This document shows, piece by piece, positions 24,584 through 32,853 of a DNA stretch of 64,000 bases; position 1 is the stretch's first letter, and each line of letters starts with the position of its first letter. Both the position numbers and the translations under genes were made by a program. Source of the stretch: Paenibacillus cookii. GTDB lineage: Bacteria > Bacillota > Bacilli > Paenibacillales > Paenibacillaceae. The DNA lies in assembly GCF_018333375.1 (NCBI RefSeq), contig NZ_BORW01000007.1, forward strand, positions 62,001 through 126,000, in the 5' to 3' direction. Under the pieces are notes generated by a model, which was given only the letters and a program-made list of their open reading frames with translations, had not been told where the DNA came from and did no database searches.

Positions 24584-25543
24584 ATGCTTGAGCAGACCTT
24601 TGCGATGACAGATCCGCATGGAACGAAGCTTCATGTCTATCAGTGGCTTCCCGATCCGGAGGCCGAAATCGCCGGCATCGTCCAGATCGCCCACGGCATG
24701 TGCGAAACCGCCGAACGTTACGGCCGCTTCGCTTCGGCGCTGACCGGCAAAGGATATGCGGTATACGCCCATGACCAGCGCGGACACGGCTTGACCGCCG
24801 GTTCGCTCGAGCGGCTGGGAGACGTCGGAGAAAACGGATTTCAGCTCATGGTTCAGGATATCGTCCAGCTGGGCCGGCTGGCGCGAGCTCAGCATCCCCG
24901 CGTCCCCTTGTTCCTGATGGGGCACAGCATGGGATCCTTTCTCGTGCAAAAGGTCATCATGTCGCGATCGGACGGGTACGACGGTTTCATTTTATCCGGC
25001 ACCAACGGTCCGCGCGGCATGCTTCGCGCGGGCAAAACGCTGGCCTCCCTGCAGCGGGCGCTGCAGGGAGATTCGCATCGCAGCCTGATGATGAACGCCA
25101 TCGTGTTCGGCGGATTCAATAAGGCCTTTGCCCCTAACCGCACCCGGTTCGATTGGTTGTCGCGCGACCCGGCCGAAGTCGACCGTTACATCGAAGACCC
25201 CTACTGCGGGGCGATTTGCACGACAAGATTTTTCCGGGATTTTTTCGGCTTGCTCCAGGAAATCCAGCAACCGGAAGGGTATCGAGGCATTCCGAAGCAT
25301 AAGCCCGTCTACCTGTTCAGCGGGGAAAAAGATCCGGTCGGCCTGAACGGCCGGGGGGTCCGCCGCCTCGAAGCGGTTTACCGCAACCTGGGCTTGGCCG
25401 ACGTGGAATGCCGGCTCTATCCGGAAGGACGGCATGAAATGCTGAACGAAGTCAACCGGGACGAGGTTACGGCGGACGTCATCGACTGGCTCGACCGCCA
25501 TACCCCGTCTTCTTCGCAAACGAGTTCCGGAGAGGAAGCATAA
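24584..25543 (+). CDS. Alpha/beta hydrolase, monoacylglycerol lipase/lysophospholipase type
   Basis: This protein of about 319 residues is a serine alpha/beta hydrolase. The oxyanion region is IVQIAHGMCETAERYGRFA, the next conserved segment is YAVYAHDQRGHGLTAGS, and the nucleophile elbow is LMGHSMGSFL. The C-terminal acid and histidine lie in FSGEKDPVG and PEGRHEMLNE. This layout is typical of YtpA/PldB-like lysophospholipases and monoacylglycerol lipases. There is no signal peptide, so it is cytoplasmic. The start at 24584 follows GAGGAGGG; an in-frame ATG at 24560 lies before that site. A strong terminator follows. The exact lipid substrate is unknown. Confidence 0.87.
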   Translation: MLEQTFAMTDPHGTKLHVYQWLPDPEAEIAGIVQIAHGMCETAERYGRFASALTGKGYAVYAHDQRGHGLTAGSLERLGDVGENGFQLMVQDIVQLGRLARAQHPRVPLFLMGHSMGSFLVQKVIMSRSDGYDGFILSGTNGPRGMLRAGKTLASLQRALQGDSHRSLMMNAIVFGGFNKAFAPNRTRFDWLSRDPAEVDRYIEDPYCGAICTTRFFRDFFGLLQEIQQPEGYRGIPKHKPVYLFSGEKDPVGLNGRGVRRLEAVYRNLGLADVECRLYPEGRHEMLNEVNRDEVTADVIDWLDRHTPSSSQTSSGEEA

Positions 25544-25555
25544 CCCTTTCCACGC

Positions 25556-25609
25556 AAAAACGCTCTCGGTTCCATAAAGTTCGACTTTATGGCCGAGAGC
25601 GTTTTTTTT
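25556..25609. terminator. Strong bidirectional terminator between lipase and radical SAM gene
   Basis: AACGCTCTCGG/CCGAGAGCGTT encloses a second perfect stem CCATAAAGT/ACTTTATGG, with eight T on the plus strand and five T on the minus strand. It serves the two convergent genes. Confidence 0.93.
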
Positions 25610-25619
25610 CGTTAAGGAA

Positions 25620-27401
25620 TCAGCTTTGCGCCGAGCCGGCCGGTTCCAGCTCCATCGTGTAATAGACCGGCTGCTCGCTGTCATCCTGCTGGTACAGCAC
25701 CATCAGAAGCTGCCGCAGCGGCGTTCCTTCCGGCGTTTCGCCCGTACCTCCCGCCAGCACGTCTTCCAGCCTGAAAGGAAGCACCTCCAGAACGGCATGC
25801 TTTTGCAGCTCCCTTTCGCCGATTCCAAGCCCCGCGAAGCTGCCGGATACGTTTTCGGGATGGTCCAGCACCCGCCGCATCAGCGTGCTCCACTCCTGTT
25901 TATCGATCGGCTCGCTCCACCAAATTTTGCGCGGCTTGTATTTGTGGTTCAGGAAATAATCCAGCTTCATCAGGCCCAGCGCCACGTCCATCCGCCGGAT
26001 GCCCCGGTGCGCGAGAAAAGCGGACAGGCGCGTGAACAGATCCTCCAGCTGGTGGCCGATTTTTTGCCATCCCTGCCCTTCCCAATAATCGCCGAATTCC
26101 TGAAAGAAATCGAACGGCGAGTCGAATTCATGCTTCATTAAATAGTTCAGCGTATGATCCATCCGGTGCGCGTTCCAATATTTCTCGAGCACGTCCTCGA
26201 GCCTTTTCAGCCGCACGATGTCTTCGAACGGAAGCTTATGGCTGCCGAGAATTTCGTAAGGCGCCTGATCCATGTAAGTATATTCGTATTTTTCGGCGTC
26301 GCGCCGGAGGCCGGTCCCGCGCAGCATTTTCAGGAAGCCGAGCTGCAGCTCTTCCGGCCTGAGCGCAAACACGTCGTTGAACGTTTTTCGGAACGTGTCG
26401 TAATCTTCCTCCGGCAGGCCTGCGATCAAATCGAGATGCTGCGCGATCCGGCCGCTGTTTTTGATGATATTGACGGTCCGGGACAGCTTCTCGAAGTTTT
26501 GCCGGCGTTTGACCAGCACGTTGGTCGGGTCGTTGGTGGACTGCACCCCGATCTCGAAGCGGAAAATGCCGGGCGGCGCGTTGTCCGCCAAAAATTGCAG
26601 CACCTCGGGACGCATGATGTCGGCCGTAATTTCGAACTGGAAAATGCAGCCGCGGTTATTTTCGATCAGGAACTTGAACATTTCCATCGCATAGCTGTGG
26701 TTGATGTTGAAGGTCCGGTCCAAAAACTTGATCACTTTGGCGCCCTTGTCGATCAAATACGTAATATCCGCTTTGACCCGCTCAATGTCGTAATAACGCA
26801 CCCCGTTTTCGATGCTTGACAGGCAAAACTGGCATTGGAACGGGCAGCCCCGGCTTGTTTCGAAATAAACGATCCGTTTGCCGAGGTTCGGAATGTCCTC
26901 CTGAAAACGGTGCGGGGACGGCAGCGAATTCAAATCGCTTTTCGGGCGGGGCGGATTGATGATCACCTCTTCCCCTTTCCGGTAGGCGATGCCGTACACA
27001 AAATGGTATTTCCGGTCGCCTTCGATCACCTGCAGCAGATGATGGAACGTCTCCTCGCCTTCGCCCATGACGATAAAATCGACGCCTTTCGCGCGCTCCA
27101 TCCAAAACCCCGTGTCATAAGACACTTCAGGACCGCCGAGGACGATTTTGACTGCGGGCATGACCTTTTTGACGATGTCGATCACCCGGAGCGTCTCTTC
27201 GATGTTCCAGATGTAACAGGAAAAACCGATCACGTCGGGGCGCCGCTGGAACAAGTCGGAGACGATGTTCATCACCGGATCCTTGATCGTATATTCCGCC
27301 AGCTCAATGTCAAAAGCATGCTCGCTGTAGGCCTTCAGGAGGCGGATCGCCAGCGAGGTGTGGATGAACTTGGCGTTTAAGGTCGATAAAATGACTTTCA
27401 T
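25620..27401 (-). CDS. B12-binding domain radical SAM protein with DUF4080-type C-terminus
   Basis: This 593-residue protein has three parts. Residues 1-130 form a cobalamin-binding-like Rossmann domain (IGFSCYIWNIE, KIVLGGPEVSYD, FIVMGEGEETF). The radical SAM core follows, with the cluster motif GCPFQCQFCLSS and ITADIMRPEVLQFLADNAPP. The C-terminal 200 residues match the DUF4080 type. Family members are widespread in Bacillota and their substrates are unknown. The start follows AAGGAA at 27401. It begins 18 bases after recQ and is probably co-transcribed with it, though this need not mean a shared function. No truncation seen. Confidence 0.88.
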   Translation of the reverse strand: MKVILSTLNAKFIHTSLAIRLLKAYSEHAFDIELAEYTIKDPVMNIVSDLFQRRPDVIGFSCYIWNIEETLRVIDIVKKVMPAVKIVLGGPEVSYDTGFWMERAKGVDFIVMGEGEETFHHLLQVIEGDRKYHFVYGIAYRKGEEVIINPPRPKSDLNSLPSPHRFQEDIPNLGKRIVYFETSRGCPFQCQFCLSSIENGVRYYDIERVKADITYLIDKGAKVIKFLDRTFNINHSYAMEMFKFLIENNRGCIFQFEITADIMRPEVLQFLADNAPPGIFRFEIGVQSTNDPTNVLVKRRQNFEKLSRTVNIIKNSGRIAQHLDLIAGLPEEDYDTFRKTFNDVFALRPEELQLGFLKMLRGTGLRRDAEKYEYTYMDQAPYEILGSHKLPFEDIVRLKRLEDVLEKYWNAHRMDHTLNYLMKHEFDSPFDFFQEFGDYWEGQGWQKIGHQLEDLFTRLSAFLAHRGIRRMDVALGLMKLDYFLNHKYKPRKIWWSEPIDKQEWSTLMRRVLDHPENVSGSFAGLGIGERELQKHAVLEVLPFRLEDVLAGGTGETPEGTPLRQLLMVLYQQDDSEQPVYYTMELEPAGSAQS

Positions 27402-27419
27402 GGGTTCACATTCCTTCTA

Positions 27420-29282
27420 TTATTCATAATCGCCGTCGTAACGGTCGTCGCCCATCTCCCGGAAAAAATCCAGGAACGGCTTGCCGTATTTGCGGTATTT
27501 CACTTCGCCCACGCCTTTTACTTTCAGCATGGCTTGTTCGGTCTGCGGGCATACCACGCTCATCTCGCGAAGCGTCGCATCGTTGAAGATGATATAGGAA
27601 GGCACGCGCTCCCGCTCCGCAAGCTCGCGCCGGATCAGGCGCAGCTGTTCGAACACCGTCTCGTTGACGGCCGACGGCGAATAGTCTCTCCGCGAACTGC
27701 CGGAGCGCCCGCCCGTACCGTCTCCGGAAGCCGCCTTGGCCGGCAGGCGCTGCATCACCTTCCGCTGCCCTTTCAGCACCTCCGCAGCCAGCGGCTGAAG
27801 CTTCAAGACCGGATATTGTCCCTCCGAGAGGGATAAGTACCCTTCCGAGGCCATGACGTTGATGATCTCCGAAATTTCCTTTTCCGTCCGGTCCGACATC
27901 GCGCCATAGGTCGACAGCTCATCGAACCGGTATTGAAGCACCTTCTTGTTGCGGGAGCCCTTCAAAACGGCCGCCACCATGGATACGCCAAACCGTTCAC
28001 GCATGCGGTGGATGCAGGAAAATATTTTTTGCGCATCGATCGTCATGTCGACCAGCTCGCGTTCGTCCGTACAGGAGCTGCAGATCCCGCAAGGCTTGTC
28101 CTCATGCTTTTCCCCGAAATAATCGAGCATGGCGCTGCGCAGGCAGCGTGTCGTATAGCAGTAATCTACCATCTGCTGCAGTTTGCGGTAATCGTTGGCT
28201 TTACGCTCCGGGTCCTGCGGATTTTGCTCGATCAGAAACTTTTGCGTGATGATGTCCTGGGCGCCGAACAGCAAAATGCACTGGCTCGGTTCGCCGTCGC
28301 GGCCCGCGCGGCCCGCTTCCTGGATGTAAGCCTCCATGTTTTTGGGCATGTTGTAATGGATGACGTACCGTACGTTCGATTTGTCGATCCCCATCCCGAA
28401 TGCGTTGGTCGCCACCATGACCCGGATATCATCGTACAGGAAAGCCTCCTGGCTTGCCGCCCTCTCCTCGTCGCTCATGCCGGCATGGTATCTCCCCGCG
28501 GCCAGCCCGTTGCTGCGCAAACGTTCGTACAAATCGTCCACGTCTTTACGGGTGGCGGCATAGATGATTCCCGGCTGATGCGAATGAACCTCGGCATATT
28601 TCATGACAAAATCGCGCTTGTTTTCCCCGCGCAGCACCGACATCGCCAAATTATCGCGGCTCAGCCCCGTGACGAACACTTCGGGCTTTTCCAAACGGAG
28701 CAGCCGAACCATATCGTCCGTGACCTCCGGCGTGGCCGTGGCCGTAAAGGCGGCGACGATCGGCCGGTCGCGAAGGCTCTCGACGAACGGCGCCACCGCC
28801 AGGTAGCTCGTCCGGAAATCATGCCCCCACTGGGACACGCAATGCGCCTCGTCCACCGCGACGCAGGAGATGGAAAGCTGGTTCATCTCGTCGCGGAACC
28901 ATTCGACCTCCAGCCGCTCCGGCGCCACGTACAGCAGTTTCAAATCGCCGCGTTTGGCGGCGCGGATCCGCTCGTTGACTTCCTTGCCGCTCAGCGTGCT
29001 GTTGATGTACGCAGCCGGAATGCCCATCGCCGTTAACGCATCCACCTGGTCCTTCATCAGCGAAATCAGCGGCGAAACGACCAGCGTCAGACCCGGCAGC
29101 ATCAGCGCCGGAATCTGGTAACAGATCGATTTGCCCCCGCCCGTCGGCATGATGCCCAGCGTATCGTTTCCTTCCAGCAGACTGAGGACGATCTTTTTCT
29201 GGCCCTCCCGGAAATCCGGGTACCCGTAATAGGTTTGCAGCAGCTGCTGCGCCCTCTCCATCGTCATCGTTTCCACACTCAT
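27420..29282 (-). CDS. recQ: ATP-dependent DNA helicase RecQ
   Basis: This 620-residue superfamily 2 helicase shows motif I LGIMPTGGGKSICYQIPAL, motif II VAVDEAHCVSQWGHDFR and motif VI YIQEAGRAGRDGEPS. The zinc-binding RQC segment has cysteines in TTRCLRSAM and KPCGICSSC. The C-terminal HRDC domain spans about residues 535-610 (NETVFEQLRLIRREL). Between RQC and HRDC lies a Gly/Ser-rich linker. It unwinds DNA in recombination and replication-fork repair. AGGAG precedes the ATG. It heads a two-gene unit with the radical SAM gene downstream. Confidence 0.96.
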   Translation of the reverse strand: MSVETMTMERAQQLLQTYYGYPDFREGQKKIVLSLLEGNDTLGIMPTGGGKSICYQIPALMLPGLTLVVSPLISLMKDQVDALTAMGIPAAYINSTLSGKEVNERIRAAKRGDLKLLYVAPERLEVEWFRDEMNQLSISCVAVDEAHCVSQWGHDFRTSYLAVAPFVESLRDRPIVAAFTATATPEVTDDMVRLLRLEKPEVFVTGLSRDNLAMSVLRGENKRDFVMKYAEVHSHQPGIIYAATRKDVDDLYERLRSNGLAAGRYHAGMSDEERAASQEAFLYDDIRVMVATNAFGMGIDKSNVRYVIHYNMPKNMEAYIQEAGRAGRDGEPSQCILLFGAQDIITQKFLIEQNPQDPERKANDYRKLQQMVDYCYTTRCLRSAMLDYFGEKHEDKPCGICSSCTDERELVDMTIDAQKIFSCIHRMRERFGVSMVAAVLKGSRNKKVLQYRFDELSTYGAMSDRTEKEISEIINVMASEGYLSLSEGQYPVLKLQPLAAEVLKGQRKVMQRLPAKAASGDGTGGRSGSSRRDYSPSAVNETVFEQLRLIRRELAERERVPSYIIFNDATLREMSVVCPQTEQAMLKVKGVGEVKYRKYGKPFLDFFREMGDDRYDGDYE

Positions 29283-29474
29283 ATATTTAAAAACTCCTAA
29301 CGAAATCTAGTTCAAAACCGTTACTATTAAGTTTACCGGGCTTTCCGGGAATGAGCAACCATCCGAAGGAGGCACGGCCCCAACAAAAAAAGTAAGATAG
29401 CCCGGTATCAGGGCCTCGATTTCAGCCCGTTCTCGTATTTTTTCGGAGCCCGGTGCAATAAACATCCTTTGCAT

Positions 29475-29501
29475 TTAAAAAACCGGCACGAATGCCGGCT
29501 G
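29475..29501 (-). terminator. Terminator with TTCG loop after gene at 29523
   Basis: CCGGCA-TTCG-TGCCGG is followed by TTTTTT on the minus strand, about 20 bases after the stop codon. Confidence 0.88.
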
Positions 29502-29522
29502 TGTTTACATTGCATGAATAGC

Positions 29523-30059
29523 TTATTCCCCTGCCCTGGGTTCTCCCGATACGTCCCAGCGGTTCTGGTATTCTTCAAGCAGCGGGTGTACCCGCTCCGG
29601 GCGCTCCGACAAAATGAGCCGCAGCCGGACGATCCAGTCTTTAAAAGAAGCGTAGGACGCAAACAGGTTTGCCATGTCCGGCGTCAGGTACAAAAAATGC
29701 GGAGCCGGGTATTTCTCCGTCAAATGGCGCAAAGCCGTGTCCATCGGGGTATATTTTTTCCGCTTGGCTTCAAATCCCTCGATCACGGCGGAGGAACGAT
29801 GTTCTTCCTTCCAGCTCTCCAGCTGCCGCTCGCGTTTGTAATAAGCACTGACGGCAGCCTTCAGCATGCGTTTGGCCGTTTCTTCATGCAGCGGATACAG
29901 CACCAACCGCGAAAACGCACGTTCTTCCGCCGTTTTCTCCGCTTTAAGCAGTCCTTGGACGGTGATGTCCTCAAAGGCATCGTAAAAAATCAGCGTCCCC
30001 TTGTTTTGCTCTGCGGGAGGTTCATAGCCGTAAGGGACCGTCACGGGCGTACGTCTCAT
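29523..30059 (-). CDS. Hypothetical protein, about 178 residues
   Basis: The protein starts MRRTPVTVPYGYEPPAEQNK and has a mostly helical, charged composition. Notable segments are GTLIFYDAFEDITVQGLLKA, RAFSRLVLYPLHEETAKRML and a tryptophan-containing C-terminal part, ASFKDWIVRLRLILSERPER. There is no signal peptide or membrane segment. The start at 30059 overlaps the stop of the preceding gene (ATGA), so the two are translationally coupled. The loose HEETAKRM segment could suggest a nucleotidyl-transferase-like fold, but I cannot support it. Its terminator follows directly. Confidence 0.7.
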   Translation of the reverse strand: MRRTPVTVPYGYEPPAEQNKGTLIFYDAFEDITVQGLLKAEKTAEERAFSRLVLYPLHEETAKRMLKAAVSAYYKRERQLESWKEEHRSSAVIEGFEAKRKKYTPMDTALRHLTEKYPAPHFLYLTPDMANLFASYASFKDWIVRLRLILSERPERVHPLLEEYQNRWDVSGEPRAGE

Positions 30060-30352
30060 ACTTCCGCATCCCCCAGATGCTCGCGGCAAAACGCCTCGAT
30101 CATCCGAACCTCGTCCTCTTCCAGATCGAAGTCGAGATAACGGTCCGTCGATTTTTCGTACAAATCGTATTTGACGAGATTTCCGCCCTCTTCCAGCTCG
30201 TTATAGATGGCCCGGACGTACAGCCCGTTTTCGGAGTAAAGCTCGTCGTCCTCCGGAACCTCGAGATCCAGCTTGTATTCGTAACGTTTGCCCTCCAAAA
30301 TGCGGAACGGGTCATTAATATGCTCCACCTCATATTCGGTAATCGTCAGCAT
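30056..30352 (-). CDS. Small acidic protein, DUF6509-like
   Basis: This 98-residue acidic protein begins MLTITEYEVEHINDPFRILE, continues GKRYEYKLDLEVPEDDELYS and ends EAFCREHLGDAEV. I recall this pattern (EVEE-x-DPFGIL-x-GKRYEF) from the DUF6509 family of Bacillota, whose members are sometimes annotated as pullulanase without good reason. Function is unknown. It is predicted to be a soluble beta-rich cytoplasmic protein. It overlaps the next gene by four bases. Confidence 0.7.
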   Translation of the reverse strand: MLTITEYEVEHINDPFRILEGKRYEYKLDLEVPEDDELYSENGLYVRAIYNELEEGGNLVKYDLYEKSTDRYLDFDLEEDEVRMIEAFCREHLGDAEV

Positions 30353-30519
30353 GATGTCATCCTTTCTCAGCTTAAATTCAGCTCGTTGCCGCCGCTTGTT
30401 GCGTTCCTTCTTATTCTAACAGACATGCTCATGGAACATACACCTTTTCCCGCAGCCGCGTTTTCGTACCGCTTAGGGAAGTCAGGACCCCCTTGACGGT
30501 GAAGGCGCTGCTTTCCCTT

Positions 30520-31140
30520 CTAATCGATCACCGGGATGCGTTCCGGATGTTCCAGCAGTTCAAACATCAGGCGGATCTGCGCTTCCGTATTGCGGCTGCG
30601 CGATAGCTCGGGAAGCTCCTCCCTGCCAAAAAACCTTACGCCGCTCGTCTCCACGCCTTCCTGCGCCCGGCCCCCCGTAATCTCGCATTGAATAAACATT
30701 TTATAGACATGATAGGGAGCGGGCGGATTATGCTTCTGGTTGTCCATCACGGCGAGCAGGCGCAGCGCCTTCACCTCGTAACCCGATTCTTCACGCACCT
30801 CTTTGACCGCAATTTCGGTCGGGGACAGCAGCAGGTCGGCCCATCCGCCCGGCAGCGACCACTCCCCGTCTTCCTTTTCGCGAACCAGCAAAATTTCGCC
30901 ATTTCGAATGACGACGCCCCGGATATCCACCTTCGGGGTGGCATAGCCGTGTTCGCCCGCAAACAATTCGGCCAGCTTGCCGGTTTCCACTTCCGTATAT
31001 TCCGCCATGATCTCCAGGCTGAGCGCCCGCAGCTGCTCGTACCGTTCCCTGTCGTATACGTCCTTGGCGTAGGCGAGTCCCGTCTGGGCAATGCCCTGAA
31101 TTTGCTTGGCCCAATCAAGCCATTTGAGTGGTTTCTCCAT
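30520..31140 (-). CDS. NUDIX hydrolase with N-terminal NUDIX_N_2-type helical domain
   Basis: This protein of about 206 residues has a Nudix box reading GGWADLLLSPTEIAVKEVRE then ESGYEV, the G-x5-E-x7-REVxEExG pattern that binds Mg and the diphosphate. Residues 1-60 (LKWLDWAKQIQGIAQTGLAY onward) form the helical domain usual in the YjhB/ADP-ribose pyrophosphatase-like group. Substrates of this group include ADP-ribose and CDP-choline. I place the start at 31140, ten bases after AAGGAG; a longer in-frame start at 31182 has no site. It is divergent from the small gene at 31268. Confidence 0.88.
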   Translation of the reverse strand: MEKPLKWLDWAKQIQGIAQTGLAYAKDVYDRERYEQLRALSLEIMAEYTEVETGKLAELFAGEHGYATPKVDIRGVVIRNGEILLVREKEDGEWSLPGGWADLLLSPTEIAVKEVREESGYEVKALRLLAVMDNQKHNPPAPYHVYKMFIQCEITGGRAQEGVETSGVRFFGREELPELSRSRNTEAQIRLMFELLEHPERIPVID

Positions 31141-31214
31141 ACTGCGCACACGCTCCTTCGCATTAAAAAATTTATTTTTCATTGAGAAAGATTATCACTA
31201 CCCGAATGAAGTGT

Positions 31215-31223
31215 GATACAATG
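31215..31223 (+). promoter_or_regulatory. Extended -10 promoter for small gene at 31268
   Basis: TGATACAAT is an extended -10 element (TGnTACAAT), about 45 bases before the start codon. A -35-like TTATCA lies 19 bases further upstream. Confidence 0.5.
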
Positions 31224-31267
31224 ATGTAAGAATCGCAATCAACACCAATGGTAAGGAGTCGACGAGC

Positions 31268-31423
31268 ATGGTAAACCCATCGGCCCAATGCGCCGAGCTG
31301 CGTATTGACGATTATTTGGATTTGCTGAATCTTGCCAGACAGCTGGACGACGCCAGATGGCAAAAAGAGATCATCCGCAAGCTGGAGCGTCTTCAACACA
31401 AACATTTTGCCCTAAATTCATAG
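31268..31423 (+). CDS. Small 51-residue protein, function unknown
   Basis: This short gene encodes 51 residues, starting MVNPSAQCAELRIDDYLDLL and ending RLQHKHFALNS. It is a predicted helical hairpin: IDDYLDLLNLARQLDD, then WQKEIIRKLERLQHKHF, both amphipathic. TAAGGAG lies about nine bases before the ATG, and an extended -10 promoter lies further upstream. Codon use and the clear ribosome site support a real gene despite its size. The pattern DYLDLLNLARQLxD-xxWQ suggests a small protein that binds a partner. I do not recognise a named family. It stands alone, divergent from the NUDIX gene. Confidence 0.75.
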   Translation: MVNPSAQCAELRIDDYLDLLNLARQLDDARWQKEIIRKLERLQHKHFALNS

Positions 31424-31584
31424 AATAGCAGCATCGCTATAACTTAATTCCAATTCTAACGGATATTATTTTTTTTGTTGAAAATAACATTCGCTTTCCG
31501 ATCGGCGGCTCCTTCAACGGCCGTCTTTTTTGCTGCCAAAAAACGAAAAAACGCCGCTGGTGACGAACGATCGCGAACCCTCGG

Positions 31585-31612
31585 TTGATTTTGGTTAAGA
31601 GAATACTATAAA
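31585..31612 (+). promoter_or_regulatory. Promoter of the LCP-family gene
   Basis: TTGATT (31585-31590) and TATAAA (31607-31612) are spaced by 16 bases, about 50 bases before the start codon. Confidence 0.6.
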
Positions 31613-31660
31613 ATGATGGAAAGCGGAAGAAAATTTTGTAAATCGAAACAGGAGTGACCG

Positions 31661-32710
31661 ATGGAAAATCAAGAGCCGACGCGGCTTACCCGCCCCAGGA
31701 AAAGGAAAAAAAAGCGAAAAGGAAAAACGTGGCTGCTCGTTACGCTGATCTGCCTGCTGCTCGCGGCAGGAGCCGGATATATCTTCCGGAAACAAGTCGC
31801 GCTGCTCGCTTTTGATACGCTGATGAAAGATACCGTTGCCGAGACGCTTGACCAATCCTATGAAAAAATCGACGAAGAGGTAAAACCGGAAAAGGTTCAA
31901 AACCCGTTTTCGATTTTGCTCCTTGGCACCGATGAACGAAAAAACGAACCGGGACGTTCCGATACGATCATCTTTTCCGTCGTGCGTCCGAAGGACGGCA
32001 AAGTCCTGCTCATCTCCATCCCGCGGGACACCTACACCGAAATCGCCGAGGAAAACAAAAAAAGCAAAATCAACGCAGCGTATGCCCGCGGCGGGATCAA
32101 ACGCAGCGTCGACACGGTGGAAAACCTGCTGGGAAGCAACGTCGATTTTTACGCCACCATTAATTTTCAAGGCCTGAAAGACGTCGTCGACAAGCTTGGG
32201 GGCGTGCGTCTCCCGATCACCAAAGTGATCGAAAACAAACAGAAATACCACGAAAAGCTCCGGATCGAGCCGAACAAACCGATTTACGACGGCAAGGACG
32301 CGCTCAGCTACGCCCGCTACCGCGAAGACTCCGACTTTAACCGGACGATGAGGCACCGCGTGCTGATCGACGCGATTCTGGCAAGAGCGCTTGAAATCAA
32401 AAATATTACGAAACTGCCGGATTTGATGAAAGTCGCGGGAAGCAATTTCAAAACGAACATGACCTCCACCTTTATGATCGATCTGGCCAAAACCTTCTAT
32501 GAAGGGGGCAGCATGCCGGCCATCAGCAATTACATGCTCAAAGGCAAGGGAGCCATGCGCGACTCCCTTTGGTATTACGATCCGGACGAAAAAGACATCG
32601 AATATATTCGCAAGCTGATCGCCAATTGGCATGATCCGAATACGCCCGCAGATCAACTGATCGAGCCTGCTTCGGATGATGACAAAGCCAAAGCGAGCGG
32701 GAACTCATAA
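31661..32710 (+). CDS. LytR-CpsA-Psr (LCP) family cell wall polymer ligase
   Basis: This 349-residue membrane protein has a basic cytoplasmic N-terminus (RPRKRKKKRKGK), one helix at about residues 27-44 (LLVTLICLLLAAGAGYI) and an outer LCP domain. Family segments are ILLLGTDERKNEPGRSDTII and VLLISIPRDTYTEI, which carry the Asp and Arg residues that bind the polyprenyl pyrophosphate head group. KINAAYARGGIKRSVDTVEN and ALSYARYREDSDFNRTMRHR follow. LCP enzymes attach teichoic acids or other glycopolymers to peptidoglycan. AGGAGTGA lies six bases before the ATG. It is transcribed alone, with its own promoter and terminator. The polymer attached is unknown. Confidence 0.93.
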   Translation: MENQEPTRLTRPRKRKKKRKGKTWLLVTLICLLLAAGAGYIFRKQVALLAFDTLMKDTVAETLDQSYEKIDEEVKPEKVQNPFSILLLGTDERKNEPGRSDTIIFSVVRPKDGKVLLISIPRDTYTEIAEENKKSKINAAYARGGIKRSVDTVENLLGSNVDFYATINFQGLKDVVDKLGGVRLPITKVIENKQKYHEKLRIEPNKPIYDGKDALSYARYREDSDFNRTMRHRVLIDAILARALEIKNITKLPDLMKVAGSNFKTNMTSTFMIDLAKTFYEGGSMPAISNYMLKGKGAMRDSLWYYDPDEKDIEYIRKLIANWHDPNTPADQLIEPASDDDKAKASGNS

Positions 32711-32724
32711 CATCATACGTCAGC

Positions 32725-32776
32725 AAAAGCCCGCCTGTCCTTCCGGTCTCCGGAAGAACGGCGGGCTTTTGGTTTT
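32725..32776 (+). terminator. Terminator of the LCP gene
   Basis: AAAAGCCCGCC/GGCGGGCTTTT encloses a second stem TTCCGG/CCGGAA, followed by T-rich sequence. Confidence 0.9.
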
Positions 32777-32787
32777 GGATATAGGCG

Positions 32788-32826
32788 CAAAAAAGCCGCC
32801 CCGGTCGTAACCTTCGGGCGGCTTTA
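32788..32826 (-). terminator. Terminator of odhAB
   Basis: AAAGCCGCCC pairs with GGGCGGCTTT, with six T on the minus strand, 28 bases after odhB. Confidence 0.9.
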
Positions 32827-32853
32827 AGTTCCTAGTAATCGTGATGAATATCA

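Noticed and set aside
30056-30352. Pullulanase
   Set aside because: Proteins of this family sometimes carry that label, but 98 residues without any GH13 motif cannot be a pullulanase.
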